64,000 nt of DNA from Thiothrix nivea DSM 5205 (GCF_000260135.1 NZ_JH651384.1:2793693-2857692), one strand, 5' to 3'; shown: positions 19,666-30,993, numbered from the stretch's first letter. Notes: a model not told the origin generated them from the letters alone. Made by a program: numbers and translations.

Positions 19666-20127
19666 TTACTTGGCAGCAGCAGGGGCTGGCGCTGCTGGAG
19701 CGGCAGCCGTTGGCATTTGTGGAACCATCATGGAAGCATAGGGGTTGCCGTAGCCGTTTTTGGCAAAGTTGTTGTAGCCATACAGGTTGCTGTTGCCGTT
19801 ACCATAGCCGTAGCCATTGCCCGCACCGTACCAGTCGCCATTGCCTTTGCCGTTGGCAGCCATGTCGGTATTCATGTTGGTGCGACCCTTGCCTTTGAAG
19901 GTCAGGCTGAAATCCACTTCGCCGTCTGCGTCGCCTTTGCCACGACCCCAGCCGTTGACATCGCCAGCGCCGTTGCCGTAACCATTGCCATAAGCGTTGG
20001 TGGCAGCAGTACCGTTGCCAGCACCGTTACCGGTAGCAGAGCCGTTGTCAAAACCGTCGAAGAATTCTGCGGAAGCAGCAGTGGACAGGGCGATCAGGGA
20101 AGCGAATACGATAGTTTGCAGTTTCAT
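19666..20127 (-). CDS. Sulfur globule protein-like, Gly/Asn/Tyr-rich secreted protein
   Basis: 153 residues with a Sec signal (about 1-20, cleavage after STAASA) and a mature part dominated by Gly, Asn and Tyr repeats (ATGNGAGNGTAATNAYGNG, then GYGYGNGNSNLYGYNN). A Met/Asn-containing stretch (RTNMNTDMAANGKGNGDW) precedes the last repeats, and the end is Ala/Pro-rich. This composition matches envelope proteins of periplasmic sulfur globules. It is consistent with the sulfur metabolism of the window. The ATG at 20127 has an AGGAG box. A terminator follows at 19614-19641. Assignment is by composition and context, so moderate. Confidence 0.65.
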   Translation of the reverse strand: MKLQTIVFASLIALSTAASAEFFDGFDNGSATGNGAGNGTAATNAYGNGYGNGAGDVNGWGRGKGDADGEVDFSLTFKGKGRTNMNTDMAANGKGNGDWYGAGNGYGYGNGNSNLYGYNNFAKNGYGNPYASMMVPQMPTAAAPAAPAPAAAK

Positions 20128-20170
20128 GATTATTCTCCTAGCGAACGTTGAATTAGTAAATGGAAATATT

Positions 20171-20214
20171 ACCATATTTCTATTTGGTATAATTCTAATA
20201 TTAGTAATTACTAA
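20171..20214. promoter_or_regulatory. AT-rich dyad sites between LysR gene and sulfur globule gene
   Basis: A TACCA-N10-TGGTA dyad (about 20171-20190) and a 14-bp perfect palindrome TTAGTAATTACTAA (20201-20214) sit 45-90 bases upstream of the sulfur globule ATG. They are plausible regulator sites, for example for the LysR protein encoded next door. No binding evidence. Confidence 0.3.
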
Positions 20215-20273
20215 CGTAAAGCAGTTTTTAGCCATTTCGAGACCACTCGTCTGAGGGCATACCCTTGGGTTTG

Positions 20274-21200
20274 TCAGGTTTTGTCTGATTTGCCCTGCTG
20301 CATGACATTGACGACGGCCAGTTCCAGTTGGGCGCGCACCCACTGATGGGCTGGGTCGCCCTGATGACGCTTGTGCCATAGCATGAACATGAAGATGGAA
20401 GGCAGGCTGAAAGGCGGCTTGATGGAGGCGAACGACGACAACGCGCCCAGCCGCAACATGCCGGGAGCCAGCGCCAGCAAATCACTGCCACGCATGAAAC
20501 TGGCCATGTCGGAAAAGTTGGGCACGCGGATGGCAACCTGCTGTTCCAGCTCGCGGGAAATGGGCGCGGCCAGTGGTGAAGAGCGCCCACCTTCCAACAG
20601 GTTCAGGCCGATGTAGCGTGCTTGCCGGAAATCCGCCAGGGTGCGTGGCTGCGGGCGGGCGCTGGCATCATAGAAGCAGCGCGGCTGGTCGATGAATAGG
20701 CGCTTGTAGAGGATGTCAGGCCCTTCCGGCGCAATCGGCGAAAGCAGCAGGTCGGCCTTGCCGGTACGCAGCAGTTCCAGTGACGGGTATTCGGAAATGA
20801 TGGTGCGTAGGGAAAATTCCTTGGCTTCGCTGGCCACCTGCCGGTACAGTTCCGGCAACACCAAGTCGCGCTGGAGGTCGTTAGTCCCCACCGTGAAATG
20901 CAGGGAAGCCCGCTGCGGCTTGAAAGCCTGTTCGGTGGTCAGCTCGCGCATTTCCGACAATACCAGGCGCATCCTCTCGGCCAGGCTTTCGGCACGGGCA
21001 GTGGCGACAATTTCATTGCCGCCAGTGCGCACAAACAGCGGATCCTGAAACACCGAGCGCAGCTTGGTCAGGCTGTTGCCTACCACCGTCCTGGTGATGC
21101 CGAGTTTGTCGGCAGCACTGGCGACGGAACCCTGCTCCAGTACGGTCAGGAATATGTGCATGGAATGGCCATCTAACGCCAGATAATCACTTTCTCTCAT
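20274..21200 (-). CDS. LysR-family transcriptional regulator
   Basis: 308 residues. The N-terminal winged HTH reads HIFLTVLEQGSVASAADKLGITRTVVGNSLTKLRSVFQDPLFVRTG. The C-terminal periplasmic-binding-like effector domain is about residues 95-300. Same strand as, and directly upstream of, the sulfur globule gene, separated by about 145 bases holding dyad sites. A role in controlling sulfur storage is inferred only from adjacency. The normal LTTR S-x-A-A-x-x-L motif is present as SVASAADKL. Confidence 0.82.
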   Translation of the reverse strand: MRESDYLALDGHSMHIFLTVLEQGSVASAADKLGITRTVVGNSLTKLRSVFQDPLFVRTGGNEIVATARAESLAERMRLVLSEMRELTTEQAFKPQRASLHFTVGTNDLQRDLVLPELYRQVASEAKEFSLRTIISEYPSLELLRTGKADLLLSPIAPEGPDILYKRLFIDQPRCFYDASARPQPRTLADFRQARYIGLNLLEGGRSSPLAAPISRELEQQVAIRVPNFSDMASFMRGSDLLALAPGMLRLGALSSFASIKPPFSLPSIFMFMLWHKRHQGDPAHQWVRAQLELAVVNVMQQGKSDKT

Positions 21201-21308
21201 GTAAAGGAGCGTAGCAGCAAGTTTTTATTTATTGAAATATATAAAAAACTTAGAATGATAAATTTTTTTAGGGATAATTCAGGCTTGTCGTAAAAATATA
21301 CGTGCCTG

Positions 21309-21872
21309 TCAGAAAAAGGCCAATACCAGCAGGACAACCCCGACCAGAACCAGCAACAGCACGAACAACAACGACAACACGCCCAGTACCAGCGAGAATG
21401 GGTTCACCAGTGTGCCGATACTGAGGTAGGAACCCAGCAACTCGCGCGCTTCCCCCGCCAGCGAACCAATGCTCCACAGGCTTTTAGCGGAACGGATGAA
21501 ACCCAGTCTCGGTGTGTTGCCCGTCTTGATGCCCTGTACGGTTGCGCGGATTTCGCCCTTGGTATCCTCCACCATGCGCCCGGCAATATTCGGCAAATCC
21601 TTGAGTTCTTCCAACGCCCACCAGAAACGCAGCAGGATCAGGATCGGCAGCAGTGCCACGCCCGCCACGATCAGCGAACTGCTGAGGGAAACCTGCTTGA
21701 GGAAATAGAGCCAGACAAAAACCCAGCCAATCAGACCAATGCCTAATAAACTGGCAAAACGTATCTTGTCGGATACACTATCCACCAACGGTAACAGGCG
21801 GGTGAAAATGTCCAGCAGCCGCGCTTTCAAGTCAGCCGGTTGGGCGGTGGTGGGTTGCTCTATTTCTGACAT
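21309..21872 (-). CDS. Putative inner-membrane protein, unknown
   Basis: 187 residues with hydrophobic segments at about 43-60, 65-85 and a double segment at 155-187. A soluble loop (residues about 90-150) is rich in Glu/Leu. The start lies 13 bases inside the rlmI 3' end, suggesting translation coupling. Not recognised. The C-terminus ends in a long Leu/Val run, an anchor-like tail. Confidence 0.65.
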   Translation of the reverse strand: MSEIEQPTTAQPADLKARLLDIFTRLLPLVDSVSDKIRFASLLGIGLIGWVFVWLYFLKQVSLSSSLIVAGVALLPILILLRFWWALEELKDLPNIAGRMVEDTKGEIRATVQGIKTGNTPRLGFIRSAKSLWSIGSLAGEARELLGSYLSIGTLVNPFSLVLGVLSLLFVLLLVLVGVVLLVLAFF

Positions 21873-23047
21873 ACCAATCCTTTCAGGTAATAGCCTTCGG
21901 GGAATGCCAGCCGGGTGGGGTGATCAGTGGCCTGATCCAGCTTGCGCAGGATGCGGGCGTCACAACCCGCATCCACGGCGGCGTCGGCGACAATTTTCTG
22001 GAACAGGCTGCTTTCCATCAAGCCCGAACAGGAAAATGTGAACAGCAATCCACCGGGTTTGAGCAGTTTGAAACCGAGCAGGTTGATGTCCTTGTAGCCG
22101 CGCGCGGCCTTTTCCAGTTGCTTGCGGTTGTCGGCGAATTTGGGTGGGTCGAGCACCACGATGTCGAACTGGCGGTTTTCGTTGCGGTATTCGCGCAGCA
22201 GCTTGAACACATCGCCGCAGATGTTTTCAAGCTGGCTGGGCTGGAAACCGTTGAGGGCGGCGGCTTGCGCGGCAATATCAAGCGCGGGCTGGGAGGCGTC
22301 GATGTTGGTAGCTTGCGCTGCGTCACCGTGCAGGGCTGCGATGGAAAAACCACCGGTGTAGGAAAAGCAGTTCAGCACGGTTTTGCCCGCAGCATATTGC
22401 TGCAACACGCTGCGGTTGTCGCGCTGGTCGAGGTAAAAACCGGTCTTGTGGCCATTGAGCACGTCCACGCGGTAGTGGCGGCCTTCTTCCACGATGTCGA
22501 TGTGCGCAGGCGGGGTTGCGCCTTTGAGGCTGCCGGTGGTGGTTTCCAGCCCTTCCTTTTTGCGCACGTCCACGTCGGAACGTTCGTATACGCCTTGGGC
22601 CGGGATCACTTCCAGCAGGGCGTCGGCCAGGGTGTGTTTCCAGTATTCGGCTCCGGCGGTCAGGGCTTGCATCACCAGCCAGTCGCCGAATACATCCACC
22701 ACCACGCCGGGCAGGCCGTCGGATTCGGCATTGATCAGGCGGTAGGCGGAATTGCGCGCCGGGATGCCAAGCTGCTGGCGGTAGGCTAACGCCTGCCGGA
22801 TGCAGCGGACGAAAAAGCCGTGGTCGATGCTGGTTTCCGCGAATGTCCACAGGCGTACCTGGATTTGCGAGGCGGGCGACCATGCGCCCAAGCCCAGCAA
22901 GTCGCCGTTGGCGGCGCGCACTTCGACCGTTGCGCCGGATTGTGGTTTGCCTTTCAGCTTATCGACCGCGCCGGAAAACACCCACGGGTGGCGGGCGCGG
23001 ACATTGCGGTCGCGCCCGTGCTTGAGGATGACCTGACCACTTACCAC
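21860..23047 (-). CDS. rlmI: 23S rRNA m5C1962 methyltransferase (RlmI-like)
   Basis: 395 residues. An N-terminal PUA domain (VILKHGRDRNVRARHPWVFSGAVD), then a RlmI/EEHEE-like and a Rossmann methyltransferase domain with VLNCFSYTGGFSIAALHGDA as SAM motif I and DIVVLDPPKFADNRKQLEKA. Transfers a methyl group to 23S rRNA. The start is a GTG at 23047 that overlaps the SDR stop region by 7 bases. Fusion or truncation is not seen. Confidence 0.88.
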   Translation of the reverse strand: MVSGQVILKHGRDRNVRARHPWVFSGAVDKLKGKPQSGATVEVRAANGDLLGLGAWSPASQIQVRLWTFAETSIDHGFFVRCIRQALAYRQQLGIPARNSAYRLINAESDGLPGVVVDVFGDWLVMQALTAGAEYWKHTLADALLEVIPAQGVYERSDVDVRKKEGLETTTGSLKGATPPAHIDIVEEGRHYRVDVLNGHKTGFYLDQRDNRSVLQQYAAGKTVLNCFSYTGGFSIAALHGDAAQATNIDASQPALDIAAQAAALNGFQPSQLENICGDVFKLLREYRNENRQFDIVVLDPPKFADNRKQLEKAARGYKDINLLGFKLLKPGGLLFTFSCSGLMESSLFQKIVADAAVDAGCDARILRKLDQATDHPTRLAFPEGYYLKGLVCQK

Positions 23048-23739
23048 GGGATGGTGCTGCCGTCGATGTCAATGAAACGGCCTGAATCCGCCACGGTAAC
23101 ATTGGTCAGGTTGCGCTTCAGGGCGGTAACGGATTCTTCCACGGAAAGCTCGCCGTTGGGGCCGCCCATGTCGGTGCGTACCCAGCCGGGGTGCAGGGCG
23201 ACTACCGTAATCCCCTGGCGTGCCAGGTCGCGGGCGGCGCTCATGCTGACCATGTTGAGCGCGGCCTTGCTGGAGCGGTACACATAGCTGCTGCCGGAGG
23301 TGTTGTCGGCGATGCTGCCCATCTTGCTGCTCATGTTAGCGATGATCTTGCGGTCGCTCATGGCTACGTTGGCGGCGAAATCCTGCATCATCAACGTCGG
23401 GGCAATGACGTTGGTGCGCAATACCTCCAGCCATTCGTCGGATTGGCACTGGCCGAAACTTTGCGTACCCCAGTTGCCGGAAATGCCTGCGTTGTTGAAC
23501 AGGATGTCGATGGGTCTGCCTTTGAACTGGGCGGCGAGTGACTGGCGCTGGGTGTTGTTAGCGACATCCAGCAGGTGGACGCTGACCTTGCCGCCGGAAG
23601 CTGCCGCTAGTTGGTTGAGTTCGCGGGCATTTTCGGGGGAGCGGCAACAGGCCAGTACATCCCAGCCGTCGGTGGCATACCGGCGGGCGAGTTCCAGGCC
23701 AAGGCCACGGTTGGCACCGGTAATCAGGAGGGTGGGCAT
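23041..23739 (-). CDS. Short-chain dehydrogenase/reductase
   Basis: About 232 residues. NAD(P)-binding motif ITGANRGLGLELARRYA at the start, NNAGISGNWG, a catalytic Ser (NMSSKMGS), and a YRSSKAAL motif (Y-x-x-x-K). Overlaps the rlmI start and is in the same unit. The ATG 23739 is preferred because of a GAGG box, though 23757 is possible. Substrate unknown. Confidence 0.82.
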   Translation of the reverse strand: MPTLLITGANRGLGLELARRYATDGWDVLACCRSPENARELNQLAAASGGKVSVHLLDVANNTQRQSLAAQFKGRPIDILFNNAGISGNWGTQSFGQCQSDEWLEVLRTNVIAPTLMMQDFAANVAMSDRKIIANMSSKMGSIADNTSGSSYVYRSSKAALNMVSMSAARDLARQGITVVALHPGWVRTDMGGPNGELSVEESVTALKRNLTNVTVADSGRFIDIDGSTIPW

Positions 23740-23911
23740 GGTTAGGGTTGTCCTCATGGCTTTTGGAGTCAGGACAGTATAGCAGTGTCCTCCCCGTGCG
23801 AAAGGCATTGCTGTCAAACAATGCGCTGACATCATTTTAATTTATTGGCGTTGGGATATAATGCCCCCAACAGTTTCCCGTTTACAATGATTACAACAAA
23901 GGGTTCCATCC

Positions 23912-25120
23912 ATGACCATAAGCAAACTTATTCCTGCCCTGATGGTGTCCAGTATTCTGGTGGCCTGCGGGGGTGGGTCGGGCGCTTCCCTCGGTGGCCT
24001 GACGAATACCAATACAGGCGGTTCTTCAACCGGAACAGGTTCCAGCGCTACGGACGGTTCTTCCACCGGAACAGGTGCTGGCACGGGCGGTTCCACCGAT
24101 ACCGGGGTTGATGGCGGCGGCGATACCGGCACTGGCGGTGTAAGCAGCAATGCCTTGCTGCTGGCACGCAATGTGGTGGATGCCGAGTACAGCGATGCGC
24201 TGGAGCGTCTGGTGACGGTCAGTTCCTCACCGGATAACGCGCTGAATATCATTGACCCGACCGGCGGTGAGCAGCAGGCCATCCCCTTGAGCCTGGTTCC
24301 CACCAGCCTTGGGCTTAGCCCGGATGGTAACAAAGCGGTGGTCGGGCATGACGGCGGCGTTACCTATATCAACCTGCAAACAGCCAGCGTAGTGGATTTT
24401 TATGATACCATTGGTTTCAAGGTATCCGATATTGTGCTGGACGATGCTGGCGTGGCGTATGTGACGCCTTTCAGCGACGCGCAGGGCGGAAACCTGCAAA
24501 GCATTGACCTGAAAACGGGTCAGGTTAAGCCAAGCCCGACTACCATCATGCTGGGCGGCGCGTATCTGAAACTTGCCCCCAGCCTGAAGGCGGTTTACAC
24601 CCTGGATGGGAATGTCTCGCCGGTTGACCTGGAAAAAATCGACGTTTCCGTCAGCCCGCCTGCCGGTTTGTATGATTCCCCTTACCATGGGGATTACGAC
24701 ATGGGCGGTTATTCTGGCAATGGCATGTGGTTGAGCGAAGATGACGCTTACATCCTGACGGCGGGCGAAACCCTGTTCCGCACGGCAGCTACCCAGGATC
24801 AGGACATGCTCTACCAGCGCAGCCTGGCGGACAATGATGGTGATTACACCACCAACCTGGTTCATGCTGACCATTCACGGGAGGCGGGGAAATTTGTGGT
24901 CATCCTCGATAAGGGGATCATCGGGACAGGCTCCGATTACCGGATCAAAACCTACACCCAGCCATTCCTTAACCTTGAGGATGAACAGAAGGTCAGTGAA
25001 CTTTCCCCCACCAGCAGCACCGATGCGGTCACGCCCCAGTTCGTGTTTTTCAACAGTGATGGGAGCAAACGCTACGCGGTGTTGAAGCAGGGGGCTGCAA
25101 GCTATCTGGTAACATTCTGA
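23912..25120 (+). CDS. Lipoprotein with Gly/Ser/Thr-rich linker and beta-propeller-like domain
   Basis: 402 residues. A signal with lipobox L-V-A-C at residue 19, then a 60-residue Gly/Ser/Thr linker with imperfect GGSSTGTG repeats. The mature domain (about 80-402) shows repeated blade-like segments (SLGLSPDGNKAVVGHDGGVTYINL, SDIVLDDAGVAYVTPF), suggesting a seven-bladed surface domain. Followed on the same strand by another lipoprotein with the same design. Function unknown; probable outer-membrane-anchored binding protein. Confidence 0.65.
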   Translation: MTISKLIPALMVSSILVACGGGSGASLGGLTNTNTGGSSTGTGSSATDGSSTGTGAGTGGSTDTGVDGGGDTGTGGVSSNALLLARNVVDAEYSDALERLVTVSSSPDNALNIIDPTGGEQQAIPLSLVPTSLGLSPDGNKAVVGHDGGVTYINLQTASVVDFYDTIGFKVSDIVLDDAGVAYVTPFSDAQGGNLQSIDLKTGQVKPSPTTIMLGGAYLKLAPSLKAVYTLDGNVSPVDLEKIDVSVSPPAGLYDSPYHGDYDMGGYSGNGMWLSEDDAYILTAGETLFRTAATQDQDMLYQRSLADNDGDYTTNLVHADHSREAGKFVVILDKGIIGTGSDYRIKTYTQPFLNLEDEQKVSELSPTSSTDAVTPQFVFFNSDGSKRYAVLKQGAASYLVTF

Positions 25121-25144
25121 GGCATGACCCTGTTCATGCTGTAA

Positions 25145-25187
25145 CCGGCAAGTGGCTGGATAATGGGTTTCCTTTCCAGCCAGCCGG
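25145..25187 (+). other. Stem-loop between the two lipoprotein genes
   Basis: CCGGC plus TGGCTGGA (25145-25160, with a 3-base bulge) pairs with TCCAGCCA plus GCCGG (25175-25187). There is no T-tract, so it looks more like an mRNA-processing or attenuation element than a terminator. Confidence 0.45.
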
Positions 25188-25218
25188 GACTCATATTTTC
25201 CATAAAGAGGGGCTAATC

Positions 25219-26250
25219 ATGAAATACAAATGTATCCTGCCAGCGCTGGCGGCAGCCGCGTTATTGTCTGCCTGCGGCGGTGGAACTTCCACCAGCACCT
25301 CCACCACTACCGGTGGCAGCACCAGTACGGGAGGCAGCACATCAACGGGTGGGTCGACAACCACAACTACGTTGGCGGACGCCAGCCGTGCCTATTCCGG
25401 CAACCGTAATCTGGCGTCGCTGAATGCTGTCAACAGCTTGGCATTTGTTGATCTGGTGTATGGTACAGGCAGCCTCAACGCCAATCTTGCTGCCCGCCCG
25501 CAGGATGCCGCAACAGATGGTGCAGGTTCCGCCACAGGTAACTTGTTCCAGCCACAATGGGCGCTTGCCCGGCTGGCTGCCACTACCATCAACCGGCAGC
25601 TTTATCAGGCGCGTACTTTCAATATGCAGGAAGCCTGCCCCGATGGCGGCACAATCAGCGCTTCCGGCGACCTGAGCGATACGAGTTTCACCGGAACCCT
25701 GCAAGTGGTTTACAGCCAGTGCAACAATGACGGTGTGGTGGTTAATGGCTCGGGGTTGCTGGTTATCCATGGGTTCAACCTGCTCCAGCAAGCGCCAACG
25801 GCTTATACCATCAGCATGAATGGGCTGGGTGTCCGTATTGATGACGTCCCTTACAGCCTGACTGGCACTTTGCGCGCCGACCTCAACTTCGATACCGGGC
25901 AGGAAACCCTGACCATCAACGAGCACCAGCGCAACATGAGTACCGGCCAGCAGCAACTGGCAGAAAATGTGCAGATGGCGCTGGCAGCCAGCGGTGAAAC
26001 CACGATCAGCGGCAAGTTCTGTGAGGGGACACAAGGCTGCGTCAATGTTTCCACCGTCAGCCCGTTCCTGATTGATGCTGCGGGCGTGCCGTTGACGGGC
26101 GAAATGCTGATGGCAGGTGCCTCCGGCAGCAAGACCCAGGTGATTGCGGAGGGTTACGACTATTCCACCACCCCGGCGCAGCCCAGGATGCAGGTCAATG
26201 TGGATGCCAACGGTGATGGCGCATACGAAACCTTCATGACGGTGCCATAA
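25219..26250 (+). CDS. Low-complexity lipoprotein
   Basis: 343 residues. Lipobox L-S-A-C near residue 19, then a Thr/Ser/Gly tract (STSTSTTTGGSTSTGG), and a mature domain of beta-rich character with one Cys-bracketed loop (CPDGGTISASGDLSDTSFTG). Sits about 100 bases after the propeller-type lipoprotein, with a strong GAGG ribosome site. The N-terminal design is shared with that gene. Function unknown. Confidence 0.65.
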   Translation: MKYKCILPALAAAALLSACGGGTSTSTSTTTGGSTSTGGSTSTGGSTTTTTLADASRAYSGNRNLASLNAVNSLAFVDLVYGTGSLNANLAARPQDAATDGAGSATGNLFQPQWALARLAATTINRQLYQARTFNMQEACPDGGTISASGDLSDTSFTGTLQVVYSQCNNDGVVVNGSGLLVIHGFNLLQQAPTAYTISMNGLGVRIDDVPYSLTGTLRADLNFDTGQETLTINEHQRNMSTGQQQLAENVQMALAASGETTISGKFCEGTQGCVNVSTVSPFLIDAAGVPLTGEMLMAGASGSKTQVIAEGYDYSTTPAQPRMQVNVDANGDGAYETFMTVP

Positions 26251-26266
26251 CGGGGTCGGGCAGGTA

Positions 26267-28018
26267 TCAGGACATGCCTTGCCCGAAATCAATCCTCTCC
26301 GCCCATTCGGGGTGGTCGATCAGCGGGTTGCGGTTATGCTGCATGTCGAAAATGGCAGCGTTGCGGTGGTGCTCGTATTCATCCGGCGGGAAGCTGTTGT
26401 GCCAGACTAACAGGATGGGCAGGCGTTCCCGTTGCATTTCCCGTTCCTCATCACCCACCATACCGGGGTAGCGCAGCAGGAAATACAGGGCGGCGCGCGC
26501 TACTGCCCCCTTGCCGTTGCCCGGCTCGAACTTGTCTGCGTCGCGCTTGCCGCAGGCGTCCCGCAAGGCTTCCTCGAAATCGGGGAAGTCGTAATACGGG
26601 GTGTTGCCGCGAAAACTGTTGCAGCCGCTTTCACAGGCGAACAGGTGGTGCAAGTCGCCGCGCATCGGTTCCTTTTTCTGGAACCAGGATTGCGGCACGA
26701 CATGTTCGCAGTTGTAGGGCAGGGTGGCTTCCAGCAGGTCAAGTTCCAGCTCCAGACGTTCCCGGCCCAGGCTGGCTTCATGTAGCAGCATGTCACGTAA
26801 GCGTGCGCTGCGTTGCTGGTCGATGCGGAAATCTTCGTGGATCAGTTCTTCAGGCTCGAAGCCCTTGCTGGAATAGATGCTGCGGATCTTCAGGTCGGGG
26901 TGCAAATCCACCCACGGGTAAACGTGCTTGCTGGGTTTGTAGGCAAACGTTTCGGTGTGGGTGGCGCGGAGCAGTTCGCTGAGTTGGGTGAACAGTTCGG
27001 CAGGCTGGGCATCAGTCTGGATGTCGCGGTAATAATCTTCCGCTGCTGCCTGGTCGGTACCGGCGTTGTAGTATTCACGTTCGTTGGCGTTCACCAGGGC
27101 ATCAAGCGCATCCTGCAAGTCAGAGTTGGCTGTTTCCGGGGCAGTGGGTGTAGGGGCGACGAACAGCCCGGCGCACAGTTCCTGCTGGGCTGGCGTGAGG
27201 GCTTGCGCTTGGATATGGGTGGCAATCTGGCTGATGCGCACACCTTCGTTGGCTTTCCAAGCGATGCGTTGTTCGCCCATGGCTGGGTTCCATACCTGCC
27301 CATCCGTGTTGAGGATGCGGCCTTCCGCGTCGCGTTGTGGCACGCCGGAATGGTGCAGCGCCACCACTTCCCAGCGGTCGTTGCATACTGGTGAGCCGGA
27401 GGAGCCGGGTGCGGTGTCGGTGCGGTAGTGCAGGAACTGTTCCAGTTCGTCGACCACCTGATTTTCCCGCAAGGCCAGCTGTTTGGGTTCACCATTGGGG
27501 TGCTGGATGATGTTAAGCCATTCGCCCAGCAAGGGTTTGGCGGGAGTGTCAGGCAGGGGTAACCAGCCGTAAGCGGCAAGCGCGGGGTCGGGGCGCAACG
27601 CCACCAGGGTGTAGTCCAGCGCTTCGTCGGTCAGGAACAGGCTGTCTGGGTCGAGCGCGAAACTGGCGCTGGTTTCCATGCTGCCATTTTTGCCCAGCTC
27701 GAAATTAAATTCGGCCAGGCTGTTGCTGGCGTCGGCGGCGCTGGCCAGCACATGGTTATTTGTCAGCAGCAAACGCGGTGACACCAGGAAACCGGTTCCA
27801 TAACCCAGCAGGGCGTCATCTGCCGAGCGGATGTGGATACGTGCCACCGCGCGGGCGGCGGCCAGCCCCTGATGTAGGAACAGGACGGGGATCAGGTCGT
27901 TATTCCCTAGTACCCGTTTGGGAGCCAGTTTGGCCTTGCGGGCGCGTTCGCTGAAGCGTTGGGTGTAGCGTTGCTCGGTGGTTTGCAGGAGGGTAGTGAA
28001 GCGATCGGGCGTGTTCAT
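26267..28018 (-). CDS. Trypsin-like serine protease fused to an endonuclease I domain
   Basis: 583 residues. Residues about 60-260 are a trypsin-like fold: GYGTGFLVSPRLLLTNNHVL (His), DYTLVALRPD (Asp) and TAPGSSGSPV (Ser). Residues about 320-575 match endonuclease I: YNCEHVVPQSWF, then MRGDLHHLFACESGCNSFRGN and GKGAVARAALYFLLRYPG (metal-binding His and Asn residues of the EndA fold). No signal peptide is visible, so it probably acts in the cytoplasm. A protease joined to a DNase without a signal suggests a regulated effector rather than secreted nutrition. Confidence 0.8.
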   Translation of the reverse strand: MNTPDRFTTLLQTTEQRYTQRFSERARKAKLAPKRVLGNNDLIPVLFLHQGLAAARAVARIHIRSADDALLGYGTGFLVSPRLLLTNNHVLASAADASNSLAEFNFELGKNGSMETSASFALDPDSLFLTDEALDYTLVALRPDPALAAYGWLPLPDTPAKPLLGEWLNIIQHPNGEPKQLALRENQVVDELEQFLHYRTDTAPGSSGSPVCNDRWEVVALHHSGVPQRDAEGRILNTDGQVWNPAMGEQRIAWKANEGVRISQIATHIQAQALTPAQQELCAGLFVAPTPTAPETANSDLQDALDALVNANEREYYNAGTDQAAAEDYYRDIQTDAQPAELFTQLSELLRATHTETFAYKPSKHVYPWVDLHPDLKIRSIYSSKGFEPEELIHEDFRIDQQRSARLRDMLLHEASLGRERLELELDLLEATLPYNCEHVVPQSWFQKKEPMRGDLHHLFACESGCNSFRGNTPYYDFPDFEEALRDACGKRDADKFEPGNGKGAVARAALYFLLRYPGMVGDEEREMQRERLPILLVWHNSFPPDEYEHHRNAAIFDMQHNRNPLIDHPEWAERIDFGQGMS

Positions 28019-28111
28019 GTGGAGTCTCCCGTTTCAAAGCTGGGCACACAGGGGTTGCAGGTTCATGATTTGCCAAACTTTGTGCATAGTCAATCTGAAT
28101 TGTTGCTGGTA

Positions 28112-28136
28112 TTGACATTAGTATAACCAATGTCAA
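28112..28136. promoter_or_regulatory. Palindromic operator/promoter of the MazEF-like pair
   Basis: TTGACATT (28112-28119) and AATGTCAA (28129-28136) are perfect 8-bp inverted arms around a 9-base spacer. They lie 40 bases before the antitoxin ATG and overlap a -35-like TTGACA, as expected for toxin-antitoxin autoregulation. Confidence 0.55.
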
Positions 28137-28175
28137 TAATTGATTATGCCTGTGTAAAACCTAAAAGGTGTAGCC

Positions 28176-28439
28176 ATGTCTGCCACTATCAAAACCGCCA
28201 TTTCCATTCAGCAGGATTTGTTCGACACCATCAACCGGCTGGCTGAAGAGCTGCATGTATCCCGTAGCCGCCTGTTCGTGATGGCAATGGAAGATTTCAT
28301 CGAGAAAAACAAAAACCGCAAATTACTGGCACAAATCAATGCCGCCCTTTGTGAGGACGCTCCTGATGCCGAAGAGGCGCAAATACAAAAAATGATGCAG
28401 AAAAAGCAGGCCAGAAATCTTGAGACCGAAGCATGGTAA
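28176..28439 (+). CDS. Ribbon-helix-helix antitoxin
   Basis: 87 residues. N-terminal RHH DNA-binding domain (TAISIQQDLFDTINRLAEELHVSRSRLFVMAMEDF), then a flexible C-terminal tail for toxin binding. It overlaps the toxin gene by 7 bases. Represses its own promoter and neutralises the adjacent MazF-like toxin, as is usual for this design. Confidence 0.85.
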   Translation: MSATIKTAISIQQDLFDTINRLAEELHVSRSRLFVMAMEDFIEKNKNRKLLAQINAALCEDAPDAEEAQIQKMMQKKQARNLETEAW

Positions 28440-28786
28440 TCAAACAGGGAGAAATTTACTGGGTTGAGCTTGGGGAACCGACCGGATCAGAGCCAGGATA
28501 CCGACACCCGCATATTGTGCTGCAAAATGATGTTTTCAACGCCAGCATGATCAACACTGTGGTCGTTTGCTCACTGACATCTAACCTTAAGCGTACCCAA
28601 TCGCCCGGCAATGTTTTACTGAAAAAGGGCGAGGCAAACCTGACAAAAGCCAGCGTTGTAAACATTTCCCAGATTTACACGATTAACAAACATGAGCTGA
28701 CCGAAAAAATCGGCAAAGTGTCAGTTGAGCGTATGCAGGAAGTCATTGCGGGAGTGAAACTCCTGATCGAAAGGAAAATACTCTAA
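28433..28786 (+). CDS. MazF/PemK family endoribonuclease toxin
   Basis: 117 residues with PemK fold motifs: IKQGEIYWVELGEPTGSEPGYRHPHIVLQND, VVCSLTSNLKRT with the conserved core Arg/Thr, and the ending VSVERMQEVIAGVKLLI. Cleaves mRNA when free of its antitoxin. Ends 2 bases before the uvrD ATG, so transcription may run on into uvrD. Confidence 0.88.
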   Translation: MVIKQGEIYWVELGEPTGSEPGYRHPHIVLQNDVFNASMINTVVVCSLTSNLKRTQSPGNVLLKKGEANLTKASVVNISQIYTINKHELTEKIGKVSVERMQEVIAGVKLLIERKIL

Positions 28787-28788
28787 AA

Positions 28789-30993
<2,205 letters not shown>

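Noticed and set aside
24000-24140. Possible CRISPR-like or tandem DNA repeat
   Set aside because: The repeats are codon-level low complexity inside a lipoprotein linker and have no regular spacers.
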